The notes below the pieces were generated by a model. The model searched no databases. It saw only the letters and a list, made by a program, of their open reading frames with translations, and was not told the origin of the DNA. This document shows positions 1 through 7,610 of a stretch of 64,000 nucleotides of DNA, piece by piece (position 1 is the stretch's first letter; every line of letters begins with the position of its first letter). The position numbers were made by a program, and so were the translations under genes. The stretch is from Hyphomicrobiales bacterium. Its GTDB lineage: Bacteria; Pseudomonadota; Alphaproteobacteria; Rhizobiales; Methyloligellaceae. The stretch lies in the NCBI GenBank assembly GCA_021775555.1, contig JAJFHP010000028.1, positions 1-64,000 of the forward strand, written 5' to 3'.

Positions 1-1
1 T

Positions 2-292
2 CGAAATGGCAGATTAAGTCCAGAGACAGAGCCGGTCCGAGACCGGACACTCTCCATCGCAGCGCGTTCAATTTCCACGCTGATCAAGAACCAGGGCATT
101 GGAGACCTGTACAGGCTCCATGCCTTCTCGCGCAAAAACAAAATGCGCTTCAAGCTCTCCTATATTCCGGGAGATTTTAAAAATACCAGCAAGGAACCTT
201 TCGACAGGGCTTATATGATCAAGCTGTTTGAACTTGGGAAAAAGCTCGGGCGGGCTGGATACAAGTGGAAGACTACACCGCCAGGTATCTGA
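2..292 (+). CDS. Patatin-like phospholipase family protein, C-terminal fragment (5' end outside window)
   Basis: An open frame runs in from the window edge and stops at 290-292, giving the last 96 codons. The residues contain a DRTLSIAARSI stretch, an SYIPGDF stretch, and a closing part with FDRAYMIKLFELG and GYKWKTTPPGI. From memory this is the typical tail of bacterial patatin-like acyl hydrolases, which use a Ser-Asp dyad. The dyad and the GxSxG motif lie upstream of the window, so activity cannot be judged. The gene converges with the CoA-transferase operon. The family assignment rests only on the tail. Confidence 0.7.
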   Translation, partial: RNGRLSPETEPVRDRTLSIAARSISTLIKNQGIGDLYRLHAFSRKNKMRFKLSYIPGDFKNTSKEPFDRAYMIKLFELGKKLGRAGYKWKTTPPGI

Positions 293-310
293 TCAACTAA
301 AGATGCCTTT

Positions 311-427
311 TCAAAAGAGCGACAGGCTGAACTCCATGACACCGTTGACGACGAGAATGGTAAAAATAGCCAGAACGACGAATGCGATGCCCAATCCGAT
401 GGCAATCCATTTCCAGATATTGTTCAT
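311..427 (-). CDS. Small single-span membrane peptide, 38 aa, last gene of the thiolase/CoA-transferase operon
   Basis: A short frame starts 3 bases after the stop of the CoA-transferase gene, with an AGGA Shine-Dalgarno-like element inside the end of that gene. It encodes MNNIWKWIAIGLGIAFVVLA followed by a short tail ending SLSLF. A Trp/Lys amphipathic start leads into one strongly hydrophobic segment (about residues 5-28). Tight spacing, an RBS and an uninterrupted hydrophobic core support a real gene. No family is recognised. It could be a membrane-associated microprotein made with the acyl-CoA enzymes. Confidence 0.5.
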   Translation of the reverse strand: MNNIWKWIAIGLGIAFVVLAIFTILVVNGVMEFSLSLF

Positions 428-430
428 TCG

Positions 431-1657
431 CTAATCCTGATCGTCCGCCACCTGCACCACACCGTCGCTGGCCAACTTGTTCACATCCTTTGCGTCATAG
501 CCAAGCACATCCTGTAATATTTCACGTGTATTTTGGCCAAGATTGGGGGCTGGCTCGGCCGGCAAGTCCGGCGTACTCGACATATGCGGCGGCGTTCGCA
601 TGAAACCGAAAGTACCCACATCCGGATCCTTCACCTGCAGGATAGAACCGCGGGCCTTCACATGAGGATCATTGAACACATCTTCCGCTGTATTCACCGG
701 CCCGCAGGGCACACCGGTATCGTTCAAGGTGTTGACCGCCTCTTCGCGTGTTCTGGTGGAAAGCCAACCCTCGATCAAGGGCTGAAGGAAGTCCGCATTT
801 TCTGAGCGTGAAGGCGCGGTCGAAGAACGCTCGTCCTCGATCAGATCTTCGCGACCAATGGCCGTGGCGAGACGGCCCCAGATAATATTGTCAGGGACAT
901 TGAGCGCGATATAGCCATCGCTCGCCTGAAATGCTCCACGCGGCCAGACATTCTTGAGCTTGCCCCGTTCCGGAATTTGACCGGCCACCGAATAGACCGC
1001 CGCCATGGCTTCGTTGAGCGCCAGCATATTGTCGAACATGGCGGAGTCGACCAGTTGCCCCTCGCCCGTGCGCTCGCGCATGAACAGTGCCTGCATGATC
1101 CCGTAAGCCGTCACCTGACCGGAGTAGATGTCGGCCATCCCGTAAATCGTCCATGAGGGTGGCTTATCTGCAAACCCAACCACATTCATGATGCCACTCA
1201 TGGCTTCGGCCACGATGTCGAAAGCTGGCCGGTCGCTATAGGGACCCTTGTAACCCTCCAGCCGGCCAAAACCTGAGATGATCGCCCAAATGAGCTTGGG
1301 GTTCTGATCGCGCATTTCCTTCTGGCCAATGCCCATGCGCGACATCGAACCGGGACGCAAATTCTCCACCACCACATCGGAAGCCAGTGCCAATTGTCTG
1401 AAAATTTCCTGGCCGCGTTCCTCTCGCAGATTAAGCGCCAGACTTTTCTTGTTGCGGTTATAGCCCATAAAACCCGCGGCCTTGCGCTTGTCCCCTTTCT
1501 CGGCAAAGGGGGGCATGGCACGGCGCGGGTCGCCGCTACCGGGACGCTCTATCTTGATGACTTCAGCACCGGCATCTGCCAGCAGCAAGGTGCAATATGG
1601 CCCGGCCATATATTGCTCAAGGCCCGTGACACGGATACCGGAAAGAGGGCGTTTCAT
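431..1657 (-). CDS. CaiB/BaiF family (class III) acyl-CoA transferase
   Basis: This 408-residue protein has the length usual for class III CoA transferases, which move CoA between carboxylic acids through an aspartyl-CoA intermediate. The N-terminus PLSGIRVTGLEQYMAGPYC, the ADAGAEVIKIERPGSGDPRR loop and the late TGVPCGPVNT segment are hallmarks. The likely catalytic Asp is residue 176 in GMADIYSG, by analogy with Asp169 of formyl-CoA transferase. The ATG at 1657 is chosen because GGAG lies just upstream and it follows the thiolase stop by 4 bases; a longer frame begins inside the thiolase gene. Operon partnership with a thiolase suggests activation or degradation of an organic acid. The substrate is unknown. 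Confidence 0.88.
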   Translation of the reverse strand: MKRPLSGIRVTGLEQYMAGPYCTLLLADAGAEVIKIERPGSGDPRRAMPPFAEKGDKRKAAGFMGYNRNKKSLALNLREERGQEIFRQLALASDVVVENLRPGSMSRMGIGQKEMRDQNPKLIWAIISGFGRLEGYKGPYSDRPAFDIVAEAMSGIMNVVGFADKPPSWTIYGMADIYSGQVTAYGIMQALFMRERTGEGQLVDSAMFDNMLALNEAMAAVYSVAGQIPERGKLKNVWPRGAFQASDGYIALNVPDNIIWGRLATAIGREDLIEDERSSTAPSRSENADFLQPLIEGWLSTRTREEAVNTLNDTGVPCGPVNTAEDVFNDPHVKARGSILQVKDPDVGTFGFMRTPPHMSSTPDLPAEPAPNLGQNTREILQDVLGYDAKDVNKLASDGVVQVADDQD

Positions 1658-1661
1658 TCGG

Positions 1662-2912
1662 TTAATCTCCAATCCATTCGACCAGCGTCGAAACACCCAT
1701 GCCAACACCAACGCATAAAGTCGCCAATCCGAAGAAAGGCCGTGGTGTCTCTGCGGCGCGGCGTTCCATCTCGTGCATGAGTGTCACCAGTATGCGCGCG
1801 CCGGAGCACCCCGTGGGGTGGCCAAGCGCTATCGCCCCGCCATTGACGTTGGTGGTAGCGTGATCCAGCCCCAGGCGGCGCATACAGCCGATGGTCTGTG
1901 CTGCGAAAGCCTCGTTGAGCTCGACAAGACCGATATCCTCGACCTTGAGTTGAAAGCGCTTCAGCAGTTTTTCCGTCGCCGGCACCGGTCCATAGCCCAT
2001 AACGCCGGGATCAACCCCGGCAACGGCTGACCCGAGCCAGCGCAGTTTCGGTTTCAGGCCAAGCGCTTTCGCCTTGTCCGCACTGGACATCAGCAAGGCG
2101 GCCGCCCCGTCATTTACGCCGCTGGAATTACCCGCGGTCACGGAGCCGCCCTTGCGGAAAGCAGCTTTCAGTTTCGCCATGTCTTCAACGGAAGTTGCAA
2201 GCTCCACCTTACCATCGCCGTTTTCGCGGTAGCGGGGATGTTCATCGCGGGCAATCAGAACCGCATCGCCCTTTCTCTGGGGGACCGGGATCGGGATAAT
2301 TTCTTCGGCAAATTTGCCCGAATTTATCGCATCGACGGCGCGCGTGTGGCTTTCCACCGCGAACGCGTCCTGCTCCTCGCGGGAAATTTGCATCTCCTCG
2401 GCAATATTCTCCGCCGTCTCCCCCAGGGAGACAATCGGGTACATTTCATCAAGGCGCTTGTTGTTAAACCGCCACCCCACGGTCGTATCCCACATCTTCG
2501 GGTGGCCCATCTGCGGTGTGCGATTCGGCTTGCTCATGGCCCATGGCGCGCGGCTCATACTCTCCACACCCGAGCCAATGAACAAATCCCCTTCTTCGGC
2601 GATAATAGCTTTTGCGGCCTGGTTCACCGCTTCAAGGGCAGAAGAGCAATTGCGGTTCACGGTGACACCGGAGACTTCCTTGGGGAAGCCTGCAAGCAGC
2701 ACGGACATACGCGCCACATCACGATTATCCTCGCCCCCCTGGTTTCCGCATCCGGCATAAACATCTTCAAGTTGAACCGGATCAACGCCTGTGCGCACCA
2801 TCAGCCCCTTGTAAACTTCAGCAAGCAGGTCATCAGGGCGCACGCTGGACAGCCCGCCACCGAACTTGCCGATAGCGCTGCGTACCCCGTCCAGAATTAC
2901 AACTTCTTTCAT
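1662..2912 (-). CDS. Thiolase family protein (acetyl-CoA C-acyltransferase)
   Basis: This 416-residue protein has all thiolase signatures: an acyl-accepting Cys89 in [14 protein letters not shown], the [16 protein letters not shown] block with the catalytic His, and a second Cys in [10 protein letters not shown] near the C-terminus. It would cleave 3-ketoacyl-CoA with CoA, or condense two acyl-CoAs, in the cytoplasm. The start at 2912 has AGGAG eight bases upstream. It is the first gene of a minus-strand operon with the CoA-transferase and the small membrane peptide, which fits catabolism of a fatty or aromatic acid. Chain-length preference cannot be read from the sequence. Confidence 0.92.
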   Translation of the reverse strand: MKEVVILDGVRSAIGKFGGGLSSVRPDDLLAEVYKGLMVRTGVDPVQLEDVYAGCGNQGGEDNRDVARMSVLLAGFPKEVSGVTVNRNCSSALEAVNQAAKAIIAEEGDLFIGSGVESMSRAPWAMSKPNRTPQMGHPKMWDTTVGWRFNNKRLDEMYPIVSLGETAENIAEEMQISREEQDAFAVESHTRAVDAINSGKFAEEIIPIPVPQRKGDAVLIARDEHPRYRENGDGKVELATSVEDMAKLKAAFRKGGSVTAGNSSGVNDGAAALLMSSADKAKALGLKPKLRWLGSAVAGVDPGVMGYGPVPATEKLLKRFQLKVEDIGLVELNEAFAAQTIGCMRRLGLDHATTNVNGGAIALGHPTGCSGARILVTLMHEMERRAAETPRPFFGLATLCVGVGMGVSTLVEWIGD

Positions 2913-3033
2913 ACTCACTCCTGAGGATTGCACGAGACCGGATGACCGGCATAGATGATGAAGTTAGTCTCATCGCGTCATGACCGCCAGACGCAATGAA
3001 CAGATTTTCAAACCCCTTTCAGTTATGTGAATT

Positions 3034-3062
3034 TTGCCCAACCTCCAGTCACGGACTATAAT
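3034..3062 (+). promoter_or_regulatory. Sigma70-type promoter for the small cytochrome c gene
   Basis: TTGCCC (3034-3039) and TATAAT (3057-3062) are separated by exactly 17 bases, a 4/6 match at -35 and a perfect -10. Transcription should begin near 3069, about 15 bases before the ATG at 3084. Confidence 0.55.
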
Positions 3063-3078
3063 TCTCCTCAAGGAGAAT
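3061..3078 (+). promoter_or_regulatory. Perfect palindrome overlapping the -10 region, start point and Shine-Dalgarno of the cytochrome c gene
   Basis: ATTCTCC-TCAA-GGAGAAT has 7-base arms and a 4-base centre. The left arm overlaps the last bases of the TATAAT box and the right arm is the ribosome binding site. The predicted start point falls in the centre, so the transcript would lack most of the left arm. A DNA operator for a dimeric repressor is therefore more likely than an RNA hairpin. Confidence 0.45.
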
Positions 3079-3083
3079 GAGCC

Positions 3084-3470
3084 ATGAGATTAACTGCTGT
3101 TGTAACAGCCTTGTTCCTGACCACAGGCGGAACTCCGATAATGGCCGAGGAGAAAGGCAATATCGACAAGGGGCGCACGGTCGCGCAAAAGCACTGCACA
3201 CGCTGCCATGTGGTTGGCAAATTCAATCCCGGTGGTGGAATTTCGTCAACTCCGTCCTTTCAGCTGCTGGTCAAACGCCGTCCAGATTACAAGGAACGTT
3301 TCGAGACCTTTCATGCACGGCGCCCGCACCCGGCTTTCCTGTCGATCAAGGGCATAGGGCGTCTCCGTCCCGACCTGCCCCCCAACGCCCAGCCTGTGGA
3401 ATTGACCGAACAGGATGTTCTGAACATCTCCGCCTTCATCGAAACCCTGAAACCTAAAAAGAAGCCTTAG
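3084..3470 (+). CDS. Small exported monoheme cytochrome c
   Basis: This 128-residue protein has an N-terminal hydrophobic signal sequence (about residues 1-21, cleaved near IMAEE) and a CTRCH heme c attachment motif at residues 38-42. The C-terminal helix LTEQDVLNISAFIETL is typical of class I cytochromes. A Met after the heme that could serve as the sixth ligand is not obvious: I see no Met beyond the signal region, so the distal ligand may be His or the site may be open. It would be a periplasmic electron carrier matured by the ccm system. It stands beside a TusA-like gene and soeABC, but no electron-transfer partner is proven. Confidence 0.85.
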   Translation: MRLTAVVTALFLTTGGTPIMAEEKGNIDKGRTVAQKHCTRCHVVGKFNPGGGISSTPSFQLLVKRRPDYKERFETFHARRPHPAFLSIKGIGRLRPDLPPNAQPVELTEQDVLNISAFIETLKPKKKP

Positions 3471-3494
3471 CAGGAGAGAACTCATCTCCCTCCT

Positions 3495-3731
3495 TCAAGA
3501 CACTCCCCCTGACACCTTGATGAGGAAGCGGAACACATCCCCCTCTCGGGTTTGTTCCAAAAGCTCATGGCCGCCGGTTGCGCAAAAGGCTTCAAAATCT
3601 TCCACCGAGCCCGGATCAGTGGCGAGCACTTCAAATGTCTCGCCCCCCGACATGGTTTTAATCATCTTGCGCGCCTTCAGGACGGGCAGCGGGCATTTAA
3701 GACCCGTCGCGTCGAGCTGTGTATCATCCAT
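3495..3731 (-). CDS. TusA-like sulfur carrier / sulfurtransferase
   Basis: A 78-residue protein with the TusA/YedF/SirA signature: an N-terminal LDATGLKCPLPVLKARK motif with the persulfide-carrying Cys in CPxP, and the usual beta-alpha-beta spacing. TusA-type proteins pass sulfane sulfur between enzymes in the cytoplasm. Some family members serve 2-thiouridine synthesis and others serve sulfur oxidation next to rhodanese, Dsr or Soe genes. A place immediately upstream of soeABC, read in the opposite direction, favours the sulfur-oxidation role. It converges with the small cytochrome gene, leaving a 24-base gap. Confidence 0.88.
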   Translation of the reverse strand: MDDTQLDATGLKCPLPVLKARKMIKTMSGGETFEVLATDPGSVEDFEAFCATGGHELLEQTREGDVFRFLIKVSGGVS

Positions 3732-3820
3732 GTGTAATCGTCTCCCCCGCCATGACGGTTATACAGGTTTCCTGTTTCCGAGATTGATACCCAATTGCAT
3801 CACCCTGTCCAAGCCGGGCA

Positions 3821-3868
3821 TTGAATAGGGTCAGAGAAGTGTGTTACTATACGAGACAAATCGTCTCG
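3821..3868 (+). promoter_or_regulatory. Candidate soeA promoter with a downstream palindromic operator
   Basis: TTGAAT (3821-3826) and TACTAT (3845-3850) are 18 bases apart. One base further on lies the perfect inverted repeat CGAGAC-AAATC-GTCTCG (3852-3868), where a bound repressor would block transcription of soeABC. The ATG is about 90 bases beyond, leaving a leader of 80-100 bases. No regulator gene lies adjacent, so the binding protein is unknown. Confidence 0.45.
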
Positions 3869-3956
3869 ATATACGGGCTTTTATTGCTTTGCCTGCATCG
3901 AGTATATCCCAAAACAGCGCTGTCAATGCTGACCGAAAACAAGTGTGAGGCCCACG

Positions 3957-6833
3957 ATGCAGCCCAAGGTTGCGACATCCGTACCCATTGGGGATGAGGT
4001 CAAGGCGACCACATGCTACATGTGCGCGTGCCGATGCGGGATCAAGGTCCATCTGAAAGATGGCACGGTTAAATACATCGAAGGAAATCGTGATCATCCA
4101 GTCAACCGCGGCGTGCTCTGCGGCAAGGGTGCTGCTGGGATCATGCAGCATAATTCTCCGGCAAGACTCACCTCGCCATTGCTGCGGGTGGGGCCGAGGG
4201 GCTCAGGCGAATTCAGGGAAATCACCTGGGAGGAAGCCCTCAAGACTGCGAGCCAATGGCTTGGTGAAGTTCGCGACCGGGACCCCAGGAAAATGGCTTT
4301 TTTCACGGGCCGCGATCAATCCCAGTCGCTGACGGGTTTTTGGGCGATCCAGTATGGCACCCCCAACTACGCGGCCCATGGAGGCTTTTGTTCGGTCAAT
4401 ATGGCAGCCGCGGGTCTTTACACATTTGGCGGTGCATTTTGGGAATTTGGCGATCCCGACTGGGAGCATACCCGCTATTTTATGATGTTTGGTGTGGCCG
4501 AAGACCATGCCTCCAACCCGATAAAGATCGGGATCGGCAAACTCAAAAACCGTGGCGCCAAATTCGTTGCGGTCAATCCCGTGCGCACCGGATACACCGC
4601 AATTGCAGATGAATGGGTTGGTATCAAGCCCGGCACCGACGGTCTTTTTGTCGGCGCCCTGATACATGAACTCCTCAAGGCGCAGAAAATCGATATCGAC
4701 TACCAGGTGCGCTACACCAACGCCCCTTGGCTCGTGATCCGGAATGAAGGCGGGTCTGACGATGGCTTGTTCGCAAGGGATGACCAGGGCAACCCTCTGG
4801 CCTATGACAAGACGAAGAAGCAATTCGTTAATGCGATGTCGGTGGACATCACTCCGGCACTTTCCGGGGAATTCAATCTGCCCAGTGGACGCAAGGCTGT
4901 TCCCGCCCTGCAGCTTCTCATAGAGCGCTTCGCCTCGGAGGAATATGCGCCGGAAGCGGTTGCGGAAGAAACCGGCGTTCCTGCCAGGGACATCAAACGT
5001 ATCGCCGCAGAATTGGCCCATGCCGCATTTGAAGAAGAGGTGGTGCTCGACATTCCCTGGACAGACTGGGCCGGGCGCAAGCACGACAAGATGATAGGCC
5101 GCCCTGTTTCGATGCACGCCATGCGCGGAATCTCGGCCCATTCGAACGGGTTTCATACCTGCAGGCTCATCCATATTCTGCAAATCCTGCTGGGTTCCAT
5201 CGATTGTCCCGGCGGGTTTCGCTACAAGTCACCTTATCCCAAGCAAACGCCGCCCTGGCTGAAACCTTTTGGCAAGCCTGGCCAGGTTGCACCTCGCGAG
5301 CCGCTGGGCGGCCCGCATCTGGGCTTCCCGACCGGCCCGGATGATTTGCTTGTCGACGAAGAAGATCAGCCTCAACGCATCGACAAGGCGTTCAGCTGGG
5401 ACGCACCGCTCGCGGCCCACGGCATGATGCATATGGTCATCGCGAATGCCGCCAATGGCGACCCCTACCCCATAGACTTGCTGTTTCTGTACATGGCCAA
5501 CATGGGCTGGAACTCATCGATGAATGTGCCGGATACCCTCGAACACCTGACCGCCAGGGATCCGAAAAGCGGCGAATACAAGATCCCGAAGATCATCTAT
5601 TCCGATGCCTATTATTCAGAGACAGTTCCATATGCCGATCTTATCCTGCCTGATACGACCTATCTGGAGCGCTGGGACTGTATCTCGCTTCTGGACCGGC
5701 CAATTTCGGAAGCCGACGGGCCAGCGGATTCAATTCGTCAGCCGGTGGTTGAGCCAGACCGAGACGTGCGGCCCTTCCAGGAGGTCTTGATAGAACTTGG
5801 TGCCCAGCTTGGCCTGCCGGGTTTTGTCAATTATGACGGCAGTGCGAAATATCCCGGCGGCTATCCCGATTACATGGTCAACCACGAACGCAAGCCCGGG
5901 TTGGGTCCGCTTGCCGGCTGGCGCGGCGAAAATGGCGAGACATTCGGCAAAGGAAAACCCAATCCGAACCAGTTGGATAAATATATCGAAAATGACTGCT
6001 TCTGGTTCCATGAACTCGAACCCAGCCAGAAATATTTCAAGCATGCCAACAAGGATTATCTGGATTTTGCCGTCTCCATGGGATTCCGTCAGTCTCCCAC
6101 GCCAGTGATTTTCCAGCTTTATCTGGAGACGCTGCAGAAATTCAGATTGGCGGCCGATGGCCACGGCACAGCCGTGCCACCGGAGCAACACCGCGAACGC
6201 ATCAGGACATATTTCGATCCGTTGCCCTTTTGGTATCCGCCCCTTGAAGGCGAGATGCTAAAGGGTGAGGACTACCCACTTTACGCCATTACCCAGCGCC
6301 CCATGCACATGTATCATTCCTGGGGCTCGCAAAATGCCTGGCTGAGGCAGATTACGGCACAGAACCGGCTCTATATGAGCCGGGCCCGTGCTGCAGAACT
6401 TGGCATCAGGGACGATGACTGGGTTTGGATTTCCAGCCATACCGGCCGTGTCAGGGCGCAAGTCATGACCATGGAGGGCGTGAACCCGGATACGGTCTGG
6501 ACCTGGAACGCGATCGGCAAACGCAAGGGCGCATGGATGCTTAAGAATGATGCACCCGAATCCACACGGGGCTTCTTGCTGAATCATCTGATCAATGAGT
6601 TGTTGCCGGAACGCGGTGGCGGCTATCGCTATTCAAACTCTGATCCGGTGACCGGCCAGGCCGCCTGGTACGACCTGCGCATAAAAATCGAGAAAGTGAG
6701 CGGCAAGGACACGCAGGAAACATGGCCGATGTTTGAGCCTATCGGTACCCCACTAAACACCGACTTGCCGGACGTCTTGCGTTTTGGCGCCCAATTCAAA
6801 GACACTGATGCGAATGCGGATACGCGCAAATGA
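3957..6833 (+). CDS. soeA: SoeA-type molybdopterin oxidoreductase: catalytic subunit of membrane-bound sulfite dehydrogenase (quinone)
   Basis: This 958-residue protein belongs to the DMSO reductase superfamily. The N-terminal [4Fe-4S] site is C-x2-C-x3-C-x27-C (Cys20, 23, 27, 55). Molybdopterin-guanine-dinucleotide domains follow, and the C-terminal molydopterin-binding domain lies near residues 750-930. There is no Tat signal, so the protein should stay in the cytoplasm, as SoeA does and PhsA, PsrA and DmsA do not. Next come a four-cluster ferredoxin subunit and a DmsC-like anchor, the SoeABC order that oxidises sulfite to sulfate and passes electrons to quinone. The ATG at 3957 is preferred over a GTG 12 bases upstream because GAGG precedes it at good spacing. 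Another CISM substrate cannot be excluded from sequence alone. Confidence 0.8.
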   Translation: MQPKVATSVPIGDEVKATTCYMCACRCGIKVHLKDGTVKYIEGNRDHPVNRGVLCGKGAAGIMQHNSPARLTSPLLRVGPRGSGEFREITWEEALKTASQWLGEVRDRDPRKMAFFTGRDQSQSLTGFWAIQYGTPNYAAHGGFCSVNMAAAGLYTFGGAFWEFGDPDWEHTRYFMMFGVAEDHASNPIKIGIGKLKNRGAKFVAVNPVRTGYTAIADEWVGIKPGTDGLFVGALIHELLKAQKIDIDYQVRYTNAPWLVIRNEGGSDDGLFARDDQGNPLAYDKTKKQFVNAMSVDITPALSGEFNLPSGRKAVPALQLLIERFASEEYAPEAVAEETGVPARDIKRIAAELAHAAFEEEVVLDIPWTDWAGRKHDKMIGRPVSMHAMRGISAHSNGFHTCRLIHILQILLGSIDCPGGFRYKSPYPKQTPPWLKPFGKPGQVAPREPLGGPHLGFPTGPDDLLVDEEDQPQRIDKAFSWDAPLAAHGMMHMVIANAANGDPYPIDLLFLYMANMGWNSSMNVPDTLEHLTARDPKSGEYKIPKIIYSDAYYSETVPYADLILPDTTYLERWDCISLLDRPISEADGPADSIRQPVVEPDRDVRPFQEVLIELGAQLGLPGFVNYDGSAKYPGGYPDYMVNHERKPGLGPLAGWRGENGETFGKGKPNPNQLDKYIENDCFWFHELEPSQKYFKHANKDYLDFAVSMGFRQSPTPVIFQLYLETLQKFRLAADGHGTAVPPEQHRERIRTYFDPLPFWYPPLEGEMLKGEDYPLYAITQRPMHMYHSWGSQNAWLRQITAQNRLYMSRARAAELGIRDDDWVWISSHTGRVRAQVMTMEGVNPDTVWTWNAIGKRKGAWMLKNDAPESTRGFLLNHLINELLPERGGGYRYSNSDPVTGQAAWYDLRIKIEKVSGKDTQETWPMFEPIGTPLNTDLPDVLRFGAQFKDTDANADTRK

Positions 6834-7597
6834 CCATGCTACCGGAAAAAACGGACAAGAAGCTTGGCCTCGTCATCGATCTTGATATTTGCGTGGGGTG
6901 CCATGCCTGCGTGACCAGTTGCAAGGAGTGGAACACCAGCGGATATAGCGCCCCGCTCACGGACTTTAACCCCTATGGTGCCGACCCGCATGGCACCTGG
7001 CTCAACCGGGTTCACACCTACGAGGCCGGCGAAGGACATGATGGCCGCACCGTACACTTCCCCCGCTCATGCCTGCATTGCGAGGAACCGGCCTGTGTGA
7101 CCGTGTGCCCGACAGGTGCATCCTACAAGCGGGAAGAAGACGGTATCGTTCTCGTCAATCCTGATACCTGCATTGGCTGCAAGCTGTGTTCCTGGGCGTG
7201 CCCTTATGGTGCGCGTGAATATGACTACGCTGAAGGCGTGATGAAAAAATGTACGCTCTGCGTGGACAGGATCTACAACGAGACCATTCCGAAAGAAGAT
7301 CGCATCCCGGCCTGCGTGCGCGCCTGCCCGACCAGTGCGCGTCATTTCGGAGACCTTGGCGACCCTAAAAGTGATGTTTCCAAACTCGTCGCAAAGCGTG
7401 AGGGTTACGATCTCATGCCCGAAATGGGATACAAGCCAGTGAATAAATATCTCCCGCCGCGCCCGGCCAGAGACGGTAGAGCTACCACGGACACACCGAC
7501 ACGCCCCAACGCGCAGCAAGGCAAAGAACCCAGTAGCGGCACAACTTCCACAGCCGACAAGTTCTTCGCCTGGGCCGATACGGTCCTGTCGCGGTAA
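6830..7597 (+). CDS. soeB: SoeB-type [4Fe-4S] ferredoxin subunit of sulfite dehydrogenase
   Basis: The start codon overlaps the soeA stop as ATGA, indicating translational coupling. The 255-residue protein has four Cys groups: Cys21/24/27/31 in CVGCHACVTSC, then CLHCEEPACVTVC, CIGCKLCSWAC, and a split group CTLC with CVRAC. This is the four-cluster arrangement of DmsB/PhsB/SoeB subunits, which wire the molybdenum centre to the membrane subunit. About 45 residues after LPPRPARDG are Thr/Ser/Gln rich and end in a short helix (DKFFAWADTVLSR). That tail is probably a flexible extension and not a metal-binding domain. Confidence 0.85.
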   Translation: MTMLPEKTDKKLGLVIDLDICVGCHACVTSCKEWNTSGYSAPLTDFNPYGADPHGTWLNRVHTYEAGEGHDGRTVHFPRSCLHCEEPACVTVCPTGASYKREEDGIVLVNPDTCIGCKLCSWACPYGAREYDYAEGVMKKCTLCVDRIYNETIPKEDRIPACVRACPTSARHFGDLGDPKSDVSKLVAKREGYDLMPEMGYKPVNKYLPPRPARDGRATTDTPTRPNAQQGKEPSSGTTSTADKFFAWADTVLSR

Positions 7598-7610
7598 AGC
7601 GGTTCTCCAG

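Noticed and set aside
2238-2924. Long open frame antisense to the thiolase gene
   Set aside because: It lies wholly inside the thiolase gene on the other strand, has no RBS, and gives a His/Arg-rich product with no recognisable pattern. Thiolase motifs explain the DNA.
3061-3078. RNA thermometer sequestering the cytochrome c Shine-Dalgarno
   Set aside because: The TATAAT at 3057-3062 places the start point near 3069, so the left arm of the hairpin would not be transcribed. Kept as a DNA palindrome instead.
3246-3485. Antisense frame over the small cytochrome gene
   Set aside because: The CTRCH heme motif, signal peptide and promoter all support the plus strand.
4203-5183. 326-codon open frame antisense to soeA
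   Set aside because: Soe-type cofactor motifs on the plus strand account for the region; the antisense product is low in order and lacks a start signal.
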